DNA of 64,000 bases from JACQAP01 sp035275265 (GTDB lineage Bacteria; Pseudomonadota; Gammaproteobacteria; Burkholderiales; JACQAP01). A model generated the notes under the pieces. It saw only the letters and a list, made by a program, of their open reading frames with translations. It was not told where the DNA came from and searched no databases. The stretch spans positions 62,001 to 126,000 of the forward strand of contig DATENC010000011.1 of NCBI GenBank assembly GCA_035275265.1, written 5' to 3'. Shown in pieces: positions 27,395-36,534 of this stretch; the first letter of the stretch is position 1, and every line of letters begins with the position of its first letter. Made by a program: the position numbers and the translations under genes.

Positions 27395-28645
27395 ATGAAT
27401 CCGAACCTGACCAGACTGCAACCCTACCCTTTCCAGAAACTCGCTGCGCTGCTCTCTGAAGTCAAAGCCAATGCCTCGTTGCCTCCGATCAATCTCTCGA
27501 TCGGCGAACCGAAGCATGCCACACCACCTTTCATTAGCGAGGCGCTGAATGCCAATCTGTCTGGATTGTCGAGATATCCCGCAACCGGTGGCAGCGAAAC
27601 GCTGCGTGCCGCGATCGCGGCATGGATCGAACGGCGTTACCAGATTCCCCGCATCGATCCAGCCAAGCAGGTAGTGCCGGTCAACGGCAGCCGCGAAGCG
27701 CTGTTCGCCTTCGCGCAATCGGTGGTGGACGTCTCGCGAGAACGGCCAGTCGTGGTGGCGCCCAATCCCTTCTACCAGATCTACGAAGGAGCAACGTTGC
27801 TGGCCGGGGCGGAACCGCAATTCCTCAACATCCTTCCGCATAACGGCTTCGCCCTTGATTTTGGCCAGCTGCCCGAATCGGTGTGGAGTCGCGCGCAACT
27901 GGTGTACGTCTGCTCGCCCGGCAATCCCACCGGTAGCGTCATGAACCTCGAAGAATGGCGAACCCTGTTCGACCTTTCGGATCGTCACGGCTTCGTTATC
28001 GCCTCCGACGAGTGTTATTCGGAGATCTATTTTGACGAAGACCGCGCACCGCTCGGCGGACTGGAGGCGGCAAATCGCCTCGGCCGCAATCACTTTCCGC
28101 GTCTGGTCGCATTCGGCAGTCTGTCGAAACGCTCCAACGTGCCGGGAATGCGCTCCGGATTCGTTGCCGGCGACGCGGACATCCTGGCGAAATTCCTGCT
28201 TTACCGGACGTACCACGGCTGTGCGATGAATCCGGCGGTGCAGGCTGCCAGCGAGGCGGCATGGCAGGACGAGGATCACGTACGCGACAACCGGCGCCTG
28301 TACCGGGAGAAATTCCAGAAGGCGGTAGCGTTGCTTGCGGAAGTCACCGACGCCCCCATGCCACAGGCCGCGTTCTACCTTTGGTTGCGTACCCCGGTTG
28401 CCGACACAGAATTCGCTAAACGATTGTTTGAGCAATATAATGTGACCGTTGTACCCGGCAGTTTTCTGGCCCGCGAGGCGCGCGGTGTCAACCCGGGGGC
28501 AAACTTCGTCCGCATTGCACTGGTTGCCTCGGTCGAGGAATGCGTGGAGGCGGCGCAGCGGCTGGCGAGATTTTTCTCTCAACTATCACGAGGAAAAAAC
28601 AGGAATGACGGATTTGCAGATGGCCATCGAGAAGGCGTTCGATAA
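27395..28645 (+). CDS. dapC: Succinyldiaminopimelate transaminase
   Basis: A 416-residue class I PLP aminotransferase for the succinylase branch of lysine and diaminopimelate synthesis. The PLP lysine is in SLSKRSNVPGMRSGF. CSPGNPTG and SDECYSE are the cofactor-side motifs. I prefer the ATG at 27395 over the in-frame TTG at 27389, but AAGGT lies better spaced for the TTG. The last 41 bases overlap dapD, and the C-terminal ~14 residues look like a read-through tail. Neighbours dapD and dapE catalyse adjacent steps, which supports the DapC assignment over a general aminotransferase. Confidence 0.9.
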   Translation: MNPNLTRLQPYPFQKLAALLSEVKANASLPPINLSIGEPKHATPPFISEALNANLSGLSRYPATGGSETLRAAIAAWIERRYQIPRIDPAKQVVPVNGSREALFAFAQSVVDVSRERPVVVAPNPFYQIYEGATLLAGAEPQFLNILPHNGFALDFGQLPESVWSRAQLVYVCSPGNPTGSVMNLEEWRTLFDLSDRHGFVIASDECYSEIYFDEDRAPLGGLEAANRLGRNHFPRLVAFGSLSKRSNVPGMRSGFVAGDADILAKFLLYRTYHGCAMNPAVQAASEAAWQDEDHVRDNRRLYREKFQKAVALLAEVTDAPMPQAAFYLWLRTPVADTEFAKRLFEQYNVTVVPGSFLAREARGVNPGANFVRIALVASVEECVEAAQRLARFFSQLSRGKNRNDGFADGHREGVR

Positions 28646-29426
28646 CCGTGCCAACATCTCGCCGAACAGCGCCGAACCCGCGCTCAAGGAGGCCGTTGCA
28701 GAAGTCATCGATCGTCTCGACGCAGGGAAGTTACGTGTCGCGGAGAAAATCGGTGGCGACTGGGTCACGCACCAGTGGGTCAAGAAAGCCGTCCTGTTGT
28801 CGTTCCGCCTGCAGGACAACGCGGTGGTCCGCGATGGCTACACGAACTATTTCGACAAAGTGCCCGCGAAATTCGCCGACTACGGCGCGGCCGATTTTCG
28901 CGCTGCCGGGTTTCGTGTGGTGCCGCCGGCAGCTGCGCGGCGTGGTTCGTTCATCGCGAAGAATGTGGTCTTGATGCCCTCTTTCGTGAACATCGGCGCC
29001 TATGTGGATGAAGGTACCATGGTGGATACTTGGGCCACGGTGGGCTCGTGCGCGCAGATCGGCAAGAACGTCCATCTCTCAGGGGGCGTGGGGATCGGCG
29101 GCGTGCTGGAGCCGGTACAGGCCAATCCCACCATCATCGAGGACAACTGTTTCATCGGCGCCCGCTCCGAGATTGTCGAAGGCGTGGCGGTCGGCGAAGG
29201 CTCGGTGATCTCGATGGGTGTCTACATCGGCAGCAGCACCAAGATCTACAATCGCCAGACCGGAGAGACCCTTTACGGCAGGATTCCGCCCGGGTCCGTG
29301 GTCGTGTCGGGAAACCTGCCCTCGCCCGACGGCAAATACAGTCTTTACTGCGCAGTCATCGTCAAGCAAGTGGACGCAAAGACGCGCGCGAAGACCAGCA
29401 TCAATGAGCTCCTCCGCGGCGACTAG
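28605..29426 (+). CDS. dapD: Tetrahydrodipicolinate N-succinyltransferase
   Basis: A 273-residue left-handed beta-helix enzyme that succinylates tetrahydrodipicolinate before DapC acts. Hexapeptide repeats run from about residue 100 to 235 (for example VVLMPSFVNIGAYVDEG and GVGIGGVLEP). The ATG at 28605 matches the family start MTDLQ; the longer ORF lies inside dapC. It overlaps the dapC end, so translation is likely coupled. Confidence 0.97.
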   Translation: MTDLQMAIEKAFDNRANISPNSAEPALKEAVAEVIDRLDAGKLRVAEKIGGDWVTHQWVKKAVLLSFRLQDNAVVRDGYTNYFDKVPAKFADYGAADFRAAGFRVVPPAAARRGSFIAKNVVLMPSFVNIGAYVDEGTMVDTWATVGSCAQIGKNVHLSGGVGIGGVLEPVQANPTIIEDNCFIGARSEIVEGVAVGEGSVISMGVYIGSSTKIYNRQTGETLYGRIPPGSVVVSGNLPSPDGKYSLYCAVIVKQVDAKTRAKTSINELLRGD

Positions 29427-29490
29427 CAGGAGCGTTCCAGGTTACGCGGCGCGGATCGACGCAACCACTACCTGAGTCATCGAGGCCCCC

Positions 29491-30660
29491 ATGTTTCTGA
29501 GTCCACTGTTCAAGTTGATGGCGGAAAAGCAGGCGTCGGACCTTTTCATCTCGGCCGGCGCCCCGGTGTCGATCAAGATTCTCGGCGGCATCATGCCGGT
29601 GAACGCGCAGATGATCGATTCGGAAACGGCCCGCAAGATCGCCTACGAGATCATGACCGACCGGCAGATCCGCGAGTTCGAAGAGACCATGGAGATGAAC
29701 TACTCCTACGTCGTCCAGGACATCGGCCGCTTCCGCGTCAATGTCTTCCGCCAGCGGGGCAATGTGGCGATGGTGATCCGTTACCTCAAGAGCGGCACGC
29801 CGGGAATCGAAAAACTCAAATTGCCGCTGATCCTTAGGGATCTCGTGCTGGAGAAACGCGGTTTCGTCGTGGTGGTCGGGTCCACGGGTTCGGGCAAGTC
29901 CACCACGCTCGCCGCCATGATCGAGCACCGCAACGCGTCCAAGCCGGGGCACATCCTCACCATCGAAGACCCGATGGAGTTCGTGTTCCGCAACGACAAG
30001 TGCGTGATCAACCAGCGCGAAGTCGGCACCGACACCCGCTCCTACGAAAACGCGCTGGTGAATGCGATGCGCGAAGCGCCGGACATGATGATGATCGGCG
30101 AAATCCGCGATCGCCAGACGCTGCAGCACGCGTTGCTCTATGCCCAGACGGGGCACCTGTGCGTGTCCACGCTGCACGCCAACAACAGCTACCACGCGCT
30201 CAACCGCATCATCAACTTCTTCCCCTACGATGCACGCACCTCGCTGCTCTCCGACCTTGCCATCAGCCTGCGTGCCATCATTTCCCAGCGCCTGGTCAAG
30301 GCCAACGATGGCTCGCAGATCGCCGCCGTGGAGGTGATGCTCAACACCAAGCACGTCGCGGAGCTCATCAAGAAAGGCGAAATCGACCAGATCAAGGAAG
30401 CTATGGAGCAAAGCCTTTCGCCCGGCTCGAAAACCTTCGAGCACGCCTTGTTCGAACTGTTCATGGCGGGGACGGTTTCCAAGGACGAAGCGCTCAGGAA
30501 CTCGGATTCCGCGACCAATCTGTCCTGGCTGATCAACAACTATGAACAGAAAGCCGCCGGCAAGATTGGCGAGAGTCCGACCGGCCGGATGACGGTCAAG
30601 CCGGGTGGAGGATACTCGTTCAGTGAAATCAAACTGAACGTGGACGCCGACAAGAAGTGA
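29491..30660 (+). CDS. pilU: Type IV pilus retraction-type ATPase PilU
   Basis: A 389-residue hexameric ATPase of the PilT/PilU class that assists pilus retraction. Walker A is GSTGSGKSTT, the Asp box EDPMEF follows, then the Walker B region MIGEIRD and the His box. The long C-terminal tail beyond the ATPase domain fits PilU better than PilT. It stands alone between dapD and dapE with no pilT or other pilus gene in the window. Confidence 0.88.
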   Translation: MFLSPLFKLMAEKQASDLFISAGAPVSIKILGGIMPVNAQMIDSETARKIAYEIMTDRQIREFEETMEMNYSYVVQDIGRFRVNVFRQRGNVAMVIRYLKSGTPGIEKLKLPLILRDLVLEKRGFVVVVGSTGSGKSTTLAAMIEHRNASKPGHILTIEDPMEFVFRNDKCVINQREVGTDTRSYENALVNAMREAPDMMMIGEIRDRQTLQHALLYAQTGHLCVSTLHANNSYHALNRIINFFPYDARTSLLSDLAISLRAIISQRLVKANDGSQIAAVEVMLNTKHVAELIKKGEIDQIKEAMEQSLSPGSKTFEHALFELFMAGTVSKDEALRNSDSATNLSWLINNYEQKAAGKIGESPTGRMTVKPGGGYSFSEIKLNVDADKK

Positions 30661-30706
30661 TCCTTTGGCACGTTTTCCGGCTTCGTTGATACCGGACTCG
30701 GCTGCT

Positions 30707-31843
30707 ATGTCGACCGCCACCTTCGAGCTTGCGCGCGAGTTGATCTCGCGTGTTTCGGTTACACCAAACGACGCCGGTTGCCAGGAAATCCTGCGCCAGC
30801 GGCTGGTGCGGCTCGGCTTCAAGCCCGAGCCCATGCGGTACGCCGACGTCGACAATCTCTGGGCGCGGCGCGGCAGCCAAGCGCCGCTCATCTGCTTCGC
30901 GGGACATACTGACGTCGTTCCGACCGGCCCGCTCGACGATTGGCAATCCGATCCGTTCACGCCGACGGTGCGCAACGGCGTGCTGTACGGCCGTGGCGCC
31001 GCGGACATGAAGTCATCGCTGGCGGCGTTCGTTACCGCGATCGAGGGATTTCTCTCCGAGTATCCCAGCCATCCGGGTTCGATTGCGCTGCTGGTCACGT
31101 CCGACGAGGAAGGGGCGGCGGTCAATGGCACGGCCAAGGTGGTCGAGGCGCTACGCGCACGCGGGGAAAGAATCGATTACTGCATAGTCGGCGAGCCTTC
31201 CTCTGCGAGTACCCTTGGCGACACCATTAAAAACGGCCGCCGCGGATCCCTGTCCGGAGAACTGCTGGTGCGCGGCATCCAGGGCCACATTGCCTATCCC
31301 CTTCAGTCACGAAATCCGATCCACCAGTTCGCGCCGGCGTTGGCCGAACTCGCCGGCACCGAATGGGACCCGGGCAACGACCACTTTCCTCCGACCACCT
31401 GGCAGGTGTCGAACATTGGTGCCGGCACCGGCGCCAACAACGTGATTCCGGGACAACTGAAGGCATCGTTCAACTTCCGTTTTTCCACTGCCAGCACCGT
31501 CGAGTCACTGAAGAGACGGGTGCACGCCATCCTTGACCGTCACGGACTGGACTACGCACTCGACTGGTCGCTGTCCGGCAATCCCTTTCTTACTACGCGG
31601 GGGAAGCTCGTGGACATTGTGACGTCTGCGGTCGAACGCGTCACCGGCCTGCGGCCGCAACTGTCCACCGCCGGCGGCACTTCAGACGGTCGCTTTATTA
31701 TCGAAATCTGCCCCGAGGTCGTGGAACTCGGTCCGGTCAATGCATCGATCCACAAATTGAACGAACACATTTCCATCGCCGATCTGGATGCGCTGTCGAA
31801 GATCTACCAGCAAGCGTTGACGGATCTGCTGAAAGCTCGCTGA
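30707..31843 (+). CDS. dapE: Succinyl-diaminopimelate desuccinylase
   Basis: A 378-residue di-zinc peptidase of the M20 family that removes succinate from succinyl-DAP, completing the branch begun by DapD and DapC. The metal sites are in FAGHTDVVPTG, YGRGAADMK, TSDEEG and the C-terminal NASIHKLNEH. I chose the ATG at 30707 because the family starts at this point; a TTG at 30665 would add 14 atypical residues. It lies 46 bases after pilU. Confidence 0.95.
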   Translation: MSTATFELARELISRVSVTPNDAGCQEILRQRLVRLGFKPEPMRYADVDNLWARRGSQAPLICFAGHTDVVPTGPLDDWQSDPFTPTVRNGVLYGRGAADMKSSLAAFVTAIEGFLSEYPSHPGSIALLVTSDEEGAAVNGTAKVVEALRARGERIDYCIVGEPSSASTLGDTIKNGRRGSLSGELLVRGIQGHIAYPLQSRNPIHQFAPALAELAGTEWDPGNDHFPPTTWQVSNIGAGTGANNVIPGQLKASFNFRFSTASTVESLKRRVHAILDRHGLDYALDWSLSGNPFLTTRGKLVDIVTSAVERVTGLRPQLSTAGGTSDGRFIIEICPEVVELGPVNASIHKLNEHISIADLDALSKIYQQALTDLLKAR

Positions 31844-31844
31844 G

Positions 31845-32726
31845 GTGCGCAAGCGGCCGAGGACGCTTCGCGACTGGCTGCGTTATGCGGTGACCCGTTT
31901 CAACGAGGCTGGATTGTCCTTCGGCCACGGCACCACCAATGCCCACGACGAGGCGGCGTACCTGATCCTGCATACGCTGAAATTACCGCTCGATCGCCTC
32001 GACCCGTTTCTCGACAAGACGCTGAGCGCCGACGAAACCGACGCAGTCGGCCGGGCGTTGCGTTTGCGGGTTGAACAGCGCGTGCCGGCGGCGTACCTAA
32101 CGCACGAAGCGTGGTTGGGCGATTTCCGTTTTTACGTCGACGAGCGCGTAATCGTGCCCCGTTCGTATATTGCGGAGTTGTTGCGCGACGAGTTGAATCC
32201 CTGGGTGCAGGACCGGGATTCTGTCGGCGTTGCGCTAGACCTGTGTACCGGCTCAGGCTGTCTGGCAATTCTGCTGTCTCACGCTTTCCCCAACGCCCGC
32301 GTGGACGCAACCGAACTCTCGCCAGACGCCCTCGAGGTCGCGAAAAAAAATGTCGCGGACTACGGTCTCGAAGACCGCATTGACCTCGTCAGCGGGGATC
32401 TATTCGCCGGCCTGGGCGGCAAATACGACCTCATCGTTTCCAATCCGCCGTACGTAAACGCGGACTCGATGGCTGCACTGCCGCCGGAATATCGCGCTGA
32501 ACCGCAAATGGCGCTGGCGGGCGGGCACGATGGACTGGATATCGTGCGCCGGATTGTGTCCGGGGCCGGGGCGCATCTGGAACAGGACGGCCTGATGGTG
32601 GTGGAAATCGGGCATAACCGGGAGGTCCTCGAGCAGGCGTTTCCCCGGTTGCCGTTTACCTGGCTCGAGACTTCTGGGGGTGACGGTTTTGTGTTCCTGC
32701 TGACGGGCGCGCAAGTGGCACGCTGA
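31845..32726 (+). CDS. prmB: Ribosomal protein L3 glutamine methyltransferase
   Basis: A 293-residue SAM-dependent N5-glutamine methyltransferase. LCTGSGCLAI is the SAM loop and SNPPYV carries the NPPY substrate motif. The N-terminal helical domain is that of PrmB and PrmC; the LDRLDPFLD and AAYLTHEAWLGDFRF segments favour PrmB (target ribosomal protein L3) over PrmC (release factors). The start is GTG, one base after the dapE stop. Its last 71 bases overlap convergent rluB. Confidence 0.9.
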   Translation: MRKRPRTLRDWLRYAVTRFNEAGLSFGHGTTNAHDEAAYLILHTLKLPLDRLDPFLDKTLSADETDAVGRALRLRVEQRVPAAYLTHEAWLGDFRFYVDERVIVPRSYIAELLRDELNPWVQDRDSVGVALDLCTGSGCLAILLSHAFPNARVDATELSPDALEVAKKNVADYGLEDRIDLVSGDLFAGLGGKYDLIVSNPPYVNADSMAALPPEYRAEPQMALAGGHDGLDIVRRIVSGAGAHLEQDGLMVVEIGHNREVLEQAFPRLPFTWLETSGGDGFVFLLTGAQVAR

Positions 32727-33636
32727 TATCGTCCTGCTCCGCGGCGGGGGTGCTGCCTGCCCATTCGAGCAACTGGCTGATCTCGGATTCCTTGAGTTCT
32801 ACCCAAGTGCCGCGTTTCAGGCGCGGCGGCAGGCTGACGATGCCGAAGCGCACTCGCATAAGGCGGCTGACCTGCAGGCTCAGCGCTTCAAACATCCGCC
32901 GCACCACCCTGTTGCGCCCCTCTTTGAGAACCACGCGATACCAGCGGTTCCTGCCTTCGCCGCCCTGTTCTTCGAGCATGTCGAACCTGGCATCGCCGTC
33001 CGAGAGCCGTACGCCCTTCTTGAATTCGGCAATCTGGGAAGGTGTCAGCGCACCGAATAGCCTGACCGCATACTCGCGCTCGACCTCGAAACGCGGATGC
33101 ATCAGACGGTTCGCCAATTCGCCGGAAGTCGTGAAGATCAGCAAGCCGCCGGTGTTGAAGTCGAGCCGGCCGACCGCCAGCCACTTGGCGCTGCGAATGG
33201 CCGGCAGTTTTTCGAACACACTGGGCCGGCCTTTGGGATCATCGCGTGTAACGATTTCTCCTTCGGGCTTGTGGTAGAGGATCACGCGTGGCAGACGCGT
33301 GGTGACTTTGAACTTGATCTGGCGACGTCCAACCTGGATCAGGTCGTCGGTGGTCACCCGCGCCCCCAAGGTAGCCGGCGTGCCGTTCACTTTCACTTTT
33401 CCGGACTTGATGATTTCTTCCATCGCGCGCCGCGAACCCAGGCCGGCCTGTGCCAGCACCTTCTGAAGTTTTTGCGAGCGCGCTATTGTCGATGCCACCG
33501 GTGCGGGGGGCTCGGGAAGGCGCTTGAGCCTCGTTCCGGAATTTCTGCGCGAACCCCGGGCCAGCGCTGGAGTGCTTTTGGGCGAGTGCCTGGATGAGGG
33601 CCGGCGTTTTGCCGGTTCGGAGGAAGGACCGGCCAT
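32656..33636 (-). CDS. rluB: 23S rRNA pseudouridine 2605 synthase RluB
   Basis: A 326-residue RsuA/RluB-family enzyme. After a basic, Ser/Pro-rich N-terminal tail of about 50 residues comes an S4 domain (QKVLAQAGLGSRRAMEE). The catalytic motif GRLDFNTGGLL then follows, with its Asp as nucleophile. The C-terminal tail of ~30 residues is low complexity and is encoded across from the prmB 3' end. Its first base is shared with the recR stop region. Confidence 0.92.
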   Translation of the reverse strand: MAGPSSEPAKRRPSSRHSPKSTPALARGSRRNSGTRLKRLPEPPAPVASTIARSQKLQKVLAQAGLGSRRAMEEIIKSGKVKVNGTPATLGARVTTDDLIQVGRRQIKFKVTTRLPRVILYHKPEGEIVTRDDPKGRPSVFEKLPAIRSAKWLAVGRLDFNTGGLLIFTTSGELANRLMHPRFEVEREYAVRLFGALTPSQIAEFKKGVRLSDGDARFDMLEEQGGEGRNRWYRVVLKEGRNRVVRRMFEALSLQVSRLMRVRFGIVSLPPRLKRGTWVELKESEISQLLEWAGSTPAAEQDDISVPLARPSAGTQNRHPQKSRAR

Positions 33637-34232
33637 CAGGCAGGCCTCCGTTCGATTACCGCCTGCGCCAGGGTTCCGCTGTCAACATGTTCGAGCTCGC
33701 CGCCTACGGGAAGTCCGCGGGCGATGCGTGTGACTTTCATTCCCCGCGCAACCAGCAACTCTCCGGCGTAATGCGCGGTGGCCTCGCCTTCGACGGTGAA
33801 ATTGGTCGCAAGAATGGTCTCCTTTACCGTTCCGTCAAGTGCACGTTTCATCAAACGGTCGAGATGAATGTCCTTCGGGCCGATTCCATCCAACGGCGAG
33901 AGTCTGCCCATCAGGACAAAATACAGGCCACTGTAAGCCTGCGCCTGTTCCATCATCAGCAGGTCCGCGGGCGTTTCCACCACACAGAGCTGCGTCTGGT
34001 CGCGCCGCGACGAGCTGCACAACTCACAGACTGCCTGCTCGGTGAAGTTGTTGCACTTTTCGCAATGGCGCACCTTGGAAAGCGCCTGCTCGAGCGCCTT
34101 TCCGAGCCGCTGCGCGCCAGAATGGTCGCGCTGCAGAAGATGGAAAGCCATGCGCTGCGCCGACTTCGGACCGACGCCGGGCAGACAACGCAGCGCTTCG
34201 ATCAGCTCTTCGAGACTGGATGGAGTTTTCAT
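33636..34232 (-). CDS. recR: Recombination mediator RecR
   Basis: A 198-residue RecFOR-pathway protein that helps load RecA on gapped DNA. The HhH LRCLPGVGPKSAQRMA, a C4 zinc finger (CEKC ... C ... C) near residues 57 to 72, and a Toprim domain from about 80 are present. I chose the ATG at 34232; a TTG at 34253 would add seven residues not expected in the family. ebfC and dnaX lie upstream, the classic dnaX-ebfC-recR order. Confidence 0.96.
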   Translation of the reverse strand: MKTPSSLEELIEALRCLPGVGPKSAQRMAFHLLQRDHSGAQRLGKALEQALSKVRHCEKCNNFTEQAVCELCSSSRRDQTQLCVVETPADLLMMEQAQAYSGLYFVLMGRLSPLDGIGPKDIHLDRLMKRALDGTVKETILATNFTVEGEATAHYAGELLVARGMKVTRIARGLPVGGELEHVDSGTLAQAVIERRPA

Positions 34233-34329
34233 CAAGGCTGTGGCGAGTGACAAGTGACGCAGTGACCGGGCATGCGCAGTCGCAGGTACCCACTTGTTTC
34301 CCGTGTCACGTGTGACACGTCACCGGTTC

Positions 34330-34656
34330 CTAGAAAGGCAGCTTCATCCCCGGCGGCAAGCCGAGCCCGGAGGTCAGTCCGCCCATTTTTTCCTGGGTAG
34401 CGGCCTCCACGCGTCGCACTGCGTCGTTGACAGCAGCGGCGATCAGATCCTCGAGCATATCCTTGTCGTCGCTCAGCACGCCCGGATCGATGGACACACG
34501 CTTGACGTCGTGGCGGCCGGTCATCACCACCTTGATCATACCTGCGCCCGACTGACCTTCTACCTCCATAGCCGCGATTTCCTCCTGCGCTTTCTTCAGG
34601 TTCTCCTGCATCTGCTGGGCTTGCTTCATGAACCCGGCAAGTTGGCCTTTCATCAT
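34330..34656 (-). CDS. ebfC: YbaB/EbfC nucleoid-associated protein
   Basis: A 108-residue dimeric DNA-binding protein. The N-terminal helix FMKQAQQMQENLKKAQEEI and the following VEGQSGAGMIKVVM strand match the family, as does the Gly/Met/Pro-rich C-terminus. Two adjacent ATG codons could start it; AGGGACGAC precedes the first. It lies 11 bases after dnaX and upstream of recR. Confidence 0.94.
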   Translation of the reverse strand: MMKGQLAGFMKQAQQMQENLKKAQEEIAAMEVEGQSGAGMIKVVMTGRHDVKRVSIDPGVLSDDKDMLEDLIAAAVNDAVRRVEAATQEKMGGLTSGLGLPPGMKLPF

Positions 34657-34667
34657 GATGTCGTCCC

Positions 34668-36230
34668 TTACTGAATCGGTTTGATCGAAGAATCCTTCAC
34701 CCGCGCATCGAAATTCTCCACCAATTCGCGGACAAACGGGTCGGTATCGATGGACTCGATGGCCTTGGCGAGTTTCACCTTTCGTTCCTGATTTTCGATT
34801 TCGGCGGGAGTATTGCCGGTTCCGCCGGTCGAGATACGCAGCATTATCTTGCGGCCGAAATACTCCGCCAGAGCCGCCTGCAACTTGTCGGTGTATACCT
34901 TTTCCAGCAGATGTTTGTGTGCCTCGGACACGGCAAGTTCCAGCCGGTCGCCGTCGAGGGAACGAAACTCGCAGTGGTCGGCCAACATGCGTGCCATGCC
35001 ACCCACCTTTATGCGGCCGACCAGCGCGCGCCAGTCGGCGAGCTCCCGCTCCGCGCCCGCAGCAGGTGCGGCCGCACCGGTAGACGCAGCCGGTTTCGAT
35101 ACTGGCCGGTCGGCCCCAGGGCGTGCAGCCGACGCGGCCTTTCCAGGTTCGACCGGAACGAATGCCAGCATGCGCATCAGCGTCATGGTAAAGCCGGCGA
35201 ACTCGTCCGGAGCGAGACCGAGGTCGCGCCGTCCGTGGATGGCAATCTGGTAAAGGAGTTGCACGTCCTCTTCGCTGAAGGTCCCCGCCAGGCCGAGCAA
35301 CGCGTCACGATCGGGTTCGTCGTCCGCGATTGCTTCAGGCAACGTCTGCGCCAACGCAACACGGTGCAGCAGGGTCGCCAGTTCCTGTAACGCGGCGTCG
35401 AACGACAGGCTCATCGCCGCCATGCGCTCGGCCTCGGCAAGCAACGCCGGGCCCTGGCCACTTGCGAGCGCTTTGAGCAGGCTAAACAGGTAGCTCCGAT
35501 CCACTACACCCAGCATTTCTCTGACCGAGACCTCTCCGACTTTGCCTGCGCCATGCGCTATCGCCTGGTCAAGCAGCGACAATCCGTCGCGCATGCTCCC
35601 TTCGGCGGCACGCGCCAATAGATTGAGCGCCGGCGTCTCGAAAGGCACGCCTTCCTTGCCGAGCACGTACTCGAATTGGCCGCGAATCTGGCCCGCCGGG
35701 ATCTGCTTGAGATTGAACTGCAGGCAGCGTGACAACACGGTCACCGGGACTTTCTGCGGTTCGGTCGTCGCCAGTATGAACTTGACGTGAGACGGCGGCT
35801 CTTCGAGGGTCTTGAGCATCGCGTTGAACGCGTTACGCGACAGCATGTGCACCTCGTCGATGATGTACACCTTGAATCGTCCTGAAGTCGGCGCGTAGAG
35901 CGCGTTCTCCAACAACTCGCGCATGTTGTCCACCTGGGTGTTGGAGGCGGCGTCGAGTTCGATCAGGTCCACGAAGCGTCCGGCGTCGATTTCGGTACAC
36001 GCGCCGCACTTGCCGCAGGGATTCGCGGAAACGCCGGTTTCGCAATTCAGTGCCTTGGCGATGATGCGGGCAAGCGTAGTCTTGCCCACGCCGCGGGTGC
36101 CGGTGAGAAGATACGCGTGATGCAGCCGATTCTGGGTGAGCGCATTGCTGATCGCGCGGACCACGTGGTCCTGACCGACCAGTTCACCGAAATTCCTGGG
36201 TCGCCACTTGCGCGCGAGTGCGAGCGTCAT
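34668..36230 (-). CDS. dnaX: DNA polymerase III subunit gamma/tau
   Basis: A 520-residue clamp-loader ATPase. Walker A is GTRGVGKTT, a four-Cys zinc module contains CGKCGAC, and IIDEVHMLS is Walker B; the SRC motif lies in VLSRCLQFNLK. Domain III ends near residue 360, followed by a Pro/Ala linker and a C-terminal domain that should contact the polymerase alpha subunit. I did not find an obvious slippery heptamer, so whether a short gamma form is made is unclear. The 4.5S RNA gene lies just upstream on the same strand. Confidence 0.96.
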   Translation of the reverse strand: MTLALARKWRPRNFGELVGQDHVVRAISNALTQNRLHHAYLLTGTRGVGKTTLARIIAKALNCETGVSANPCGKCGACTEIDAGRFVDLIELDAASNTQVDNMRELLENALYAPTSGRFKVYIIDEVHMLSRNAFNAMLKTLEEPPSHVKFILATTEPQKVPVTVLSRCLQFNLKQIPAGQIRGQFEYVLGKEGVPFETPALNLLARAAEGSMRDGLSLLDQAIAHGAGKVGEVSVREMLGVVDRSYLFSLLKALASGQGPALLAEAERMAAMSLSFDAALQELATLLHRVALAQTLPEAIADDEPDRDALLGLAGTFSEEDVQLLYQIAIHGRRDLGLAPDEFAGFTMTLMRMLAFVPVEPGKAASAARPGADRPVSKPAASTGAAAPAAGAERELADWRALVGRIKVGGMARMLADHCEFRSLDGDRLELAVSEAHKHLLEKVYTDKLQAALAEYFGRKIMLRISTGGTGNTPAEIENQERKVKLAKAIESIDTDPFVRELVENFDARVKDSSIKPIQ

Positions 36231-36338
36231 TTTGTCTTTGGAACGTGAACCTGTCTTTGAATAGTCGCTACGGCAAAGCTGTTCGAGAGGTTCAGCCGTT
36301 CACGCCTCTCGCTTTTTGCGCGACGCATTTTATAGGGT

Positions 36339-36433
36339 GGCGAGCCTTACCCCGTCACTCGCAAAGAATAGCTGTGGCTGCTTCCTTCCGGACCTGACCA
36401 GGTTCACTACCATGCGATGCGGGGAGGCCCGCC
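36339..36433 (-). ncRNA. ffs: 4.5S RNA (signal recognition particle RNA)
   Basis: Read on the minus strand, the tip of the hairpin carries the conserved SRP core, AGGTCCGGAAGGAAGCAGCC. The ends GGCGGGCCT and AGGCTCGCC pair over nine positions, with one G-U pair, giving a single long hairpin of about 95 nt. It binds Ffh and directs ribosomes to the membrane. The ends are set by the outer stem and could be off by a few bases. Its place next to dnaX is common in proteobacteria. Confidence 0.93.
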
Positions 36434-36534
36434 ATTGAACTGGAAGATGCGAAGGATGAGGACCGGGAGCCGAGGGGAAACCGGGCCGCGCAGCGGCCAC
36501 TGCATTCACCTCACTGCTCACGTCTCACCACCTC

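Noticed and set aside
27251..28582. 443-residue minus-strand ORF
   Set aside because: It is antisense to dapC and has no domain or signal of its own.
29401..31137. 578-residue minus-strand ORF
   Set aside because: It lies opposite pilU and dapE, both certain genes, and arises from the GC-rich third-position pattern.
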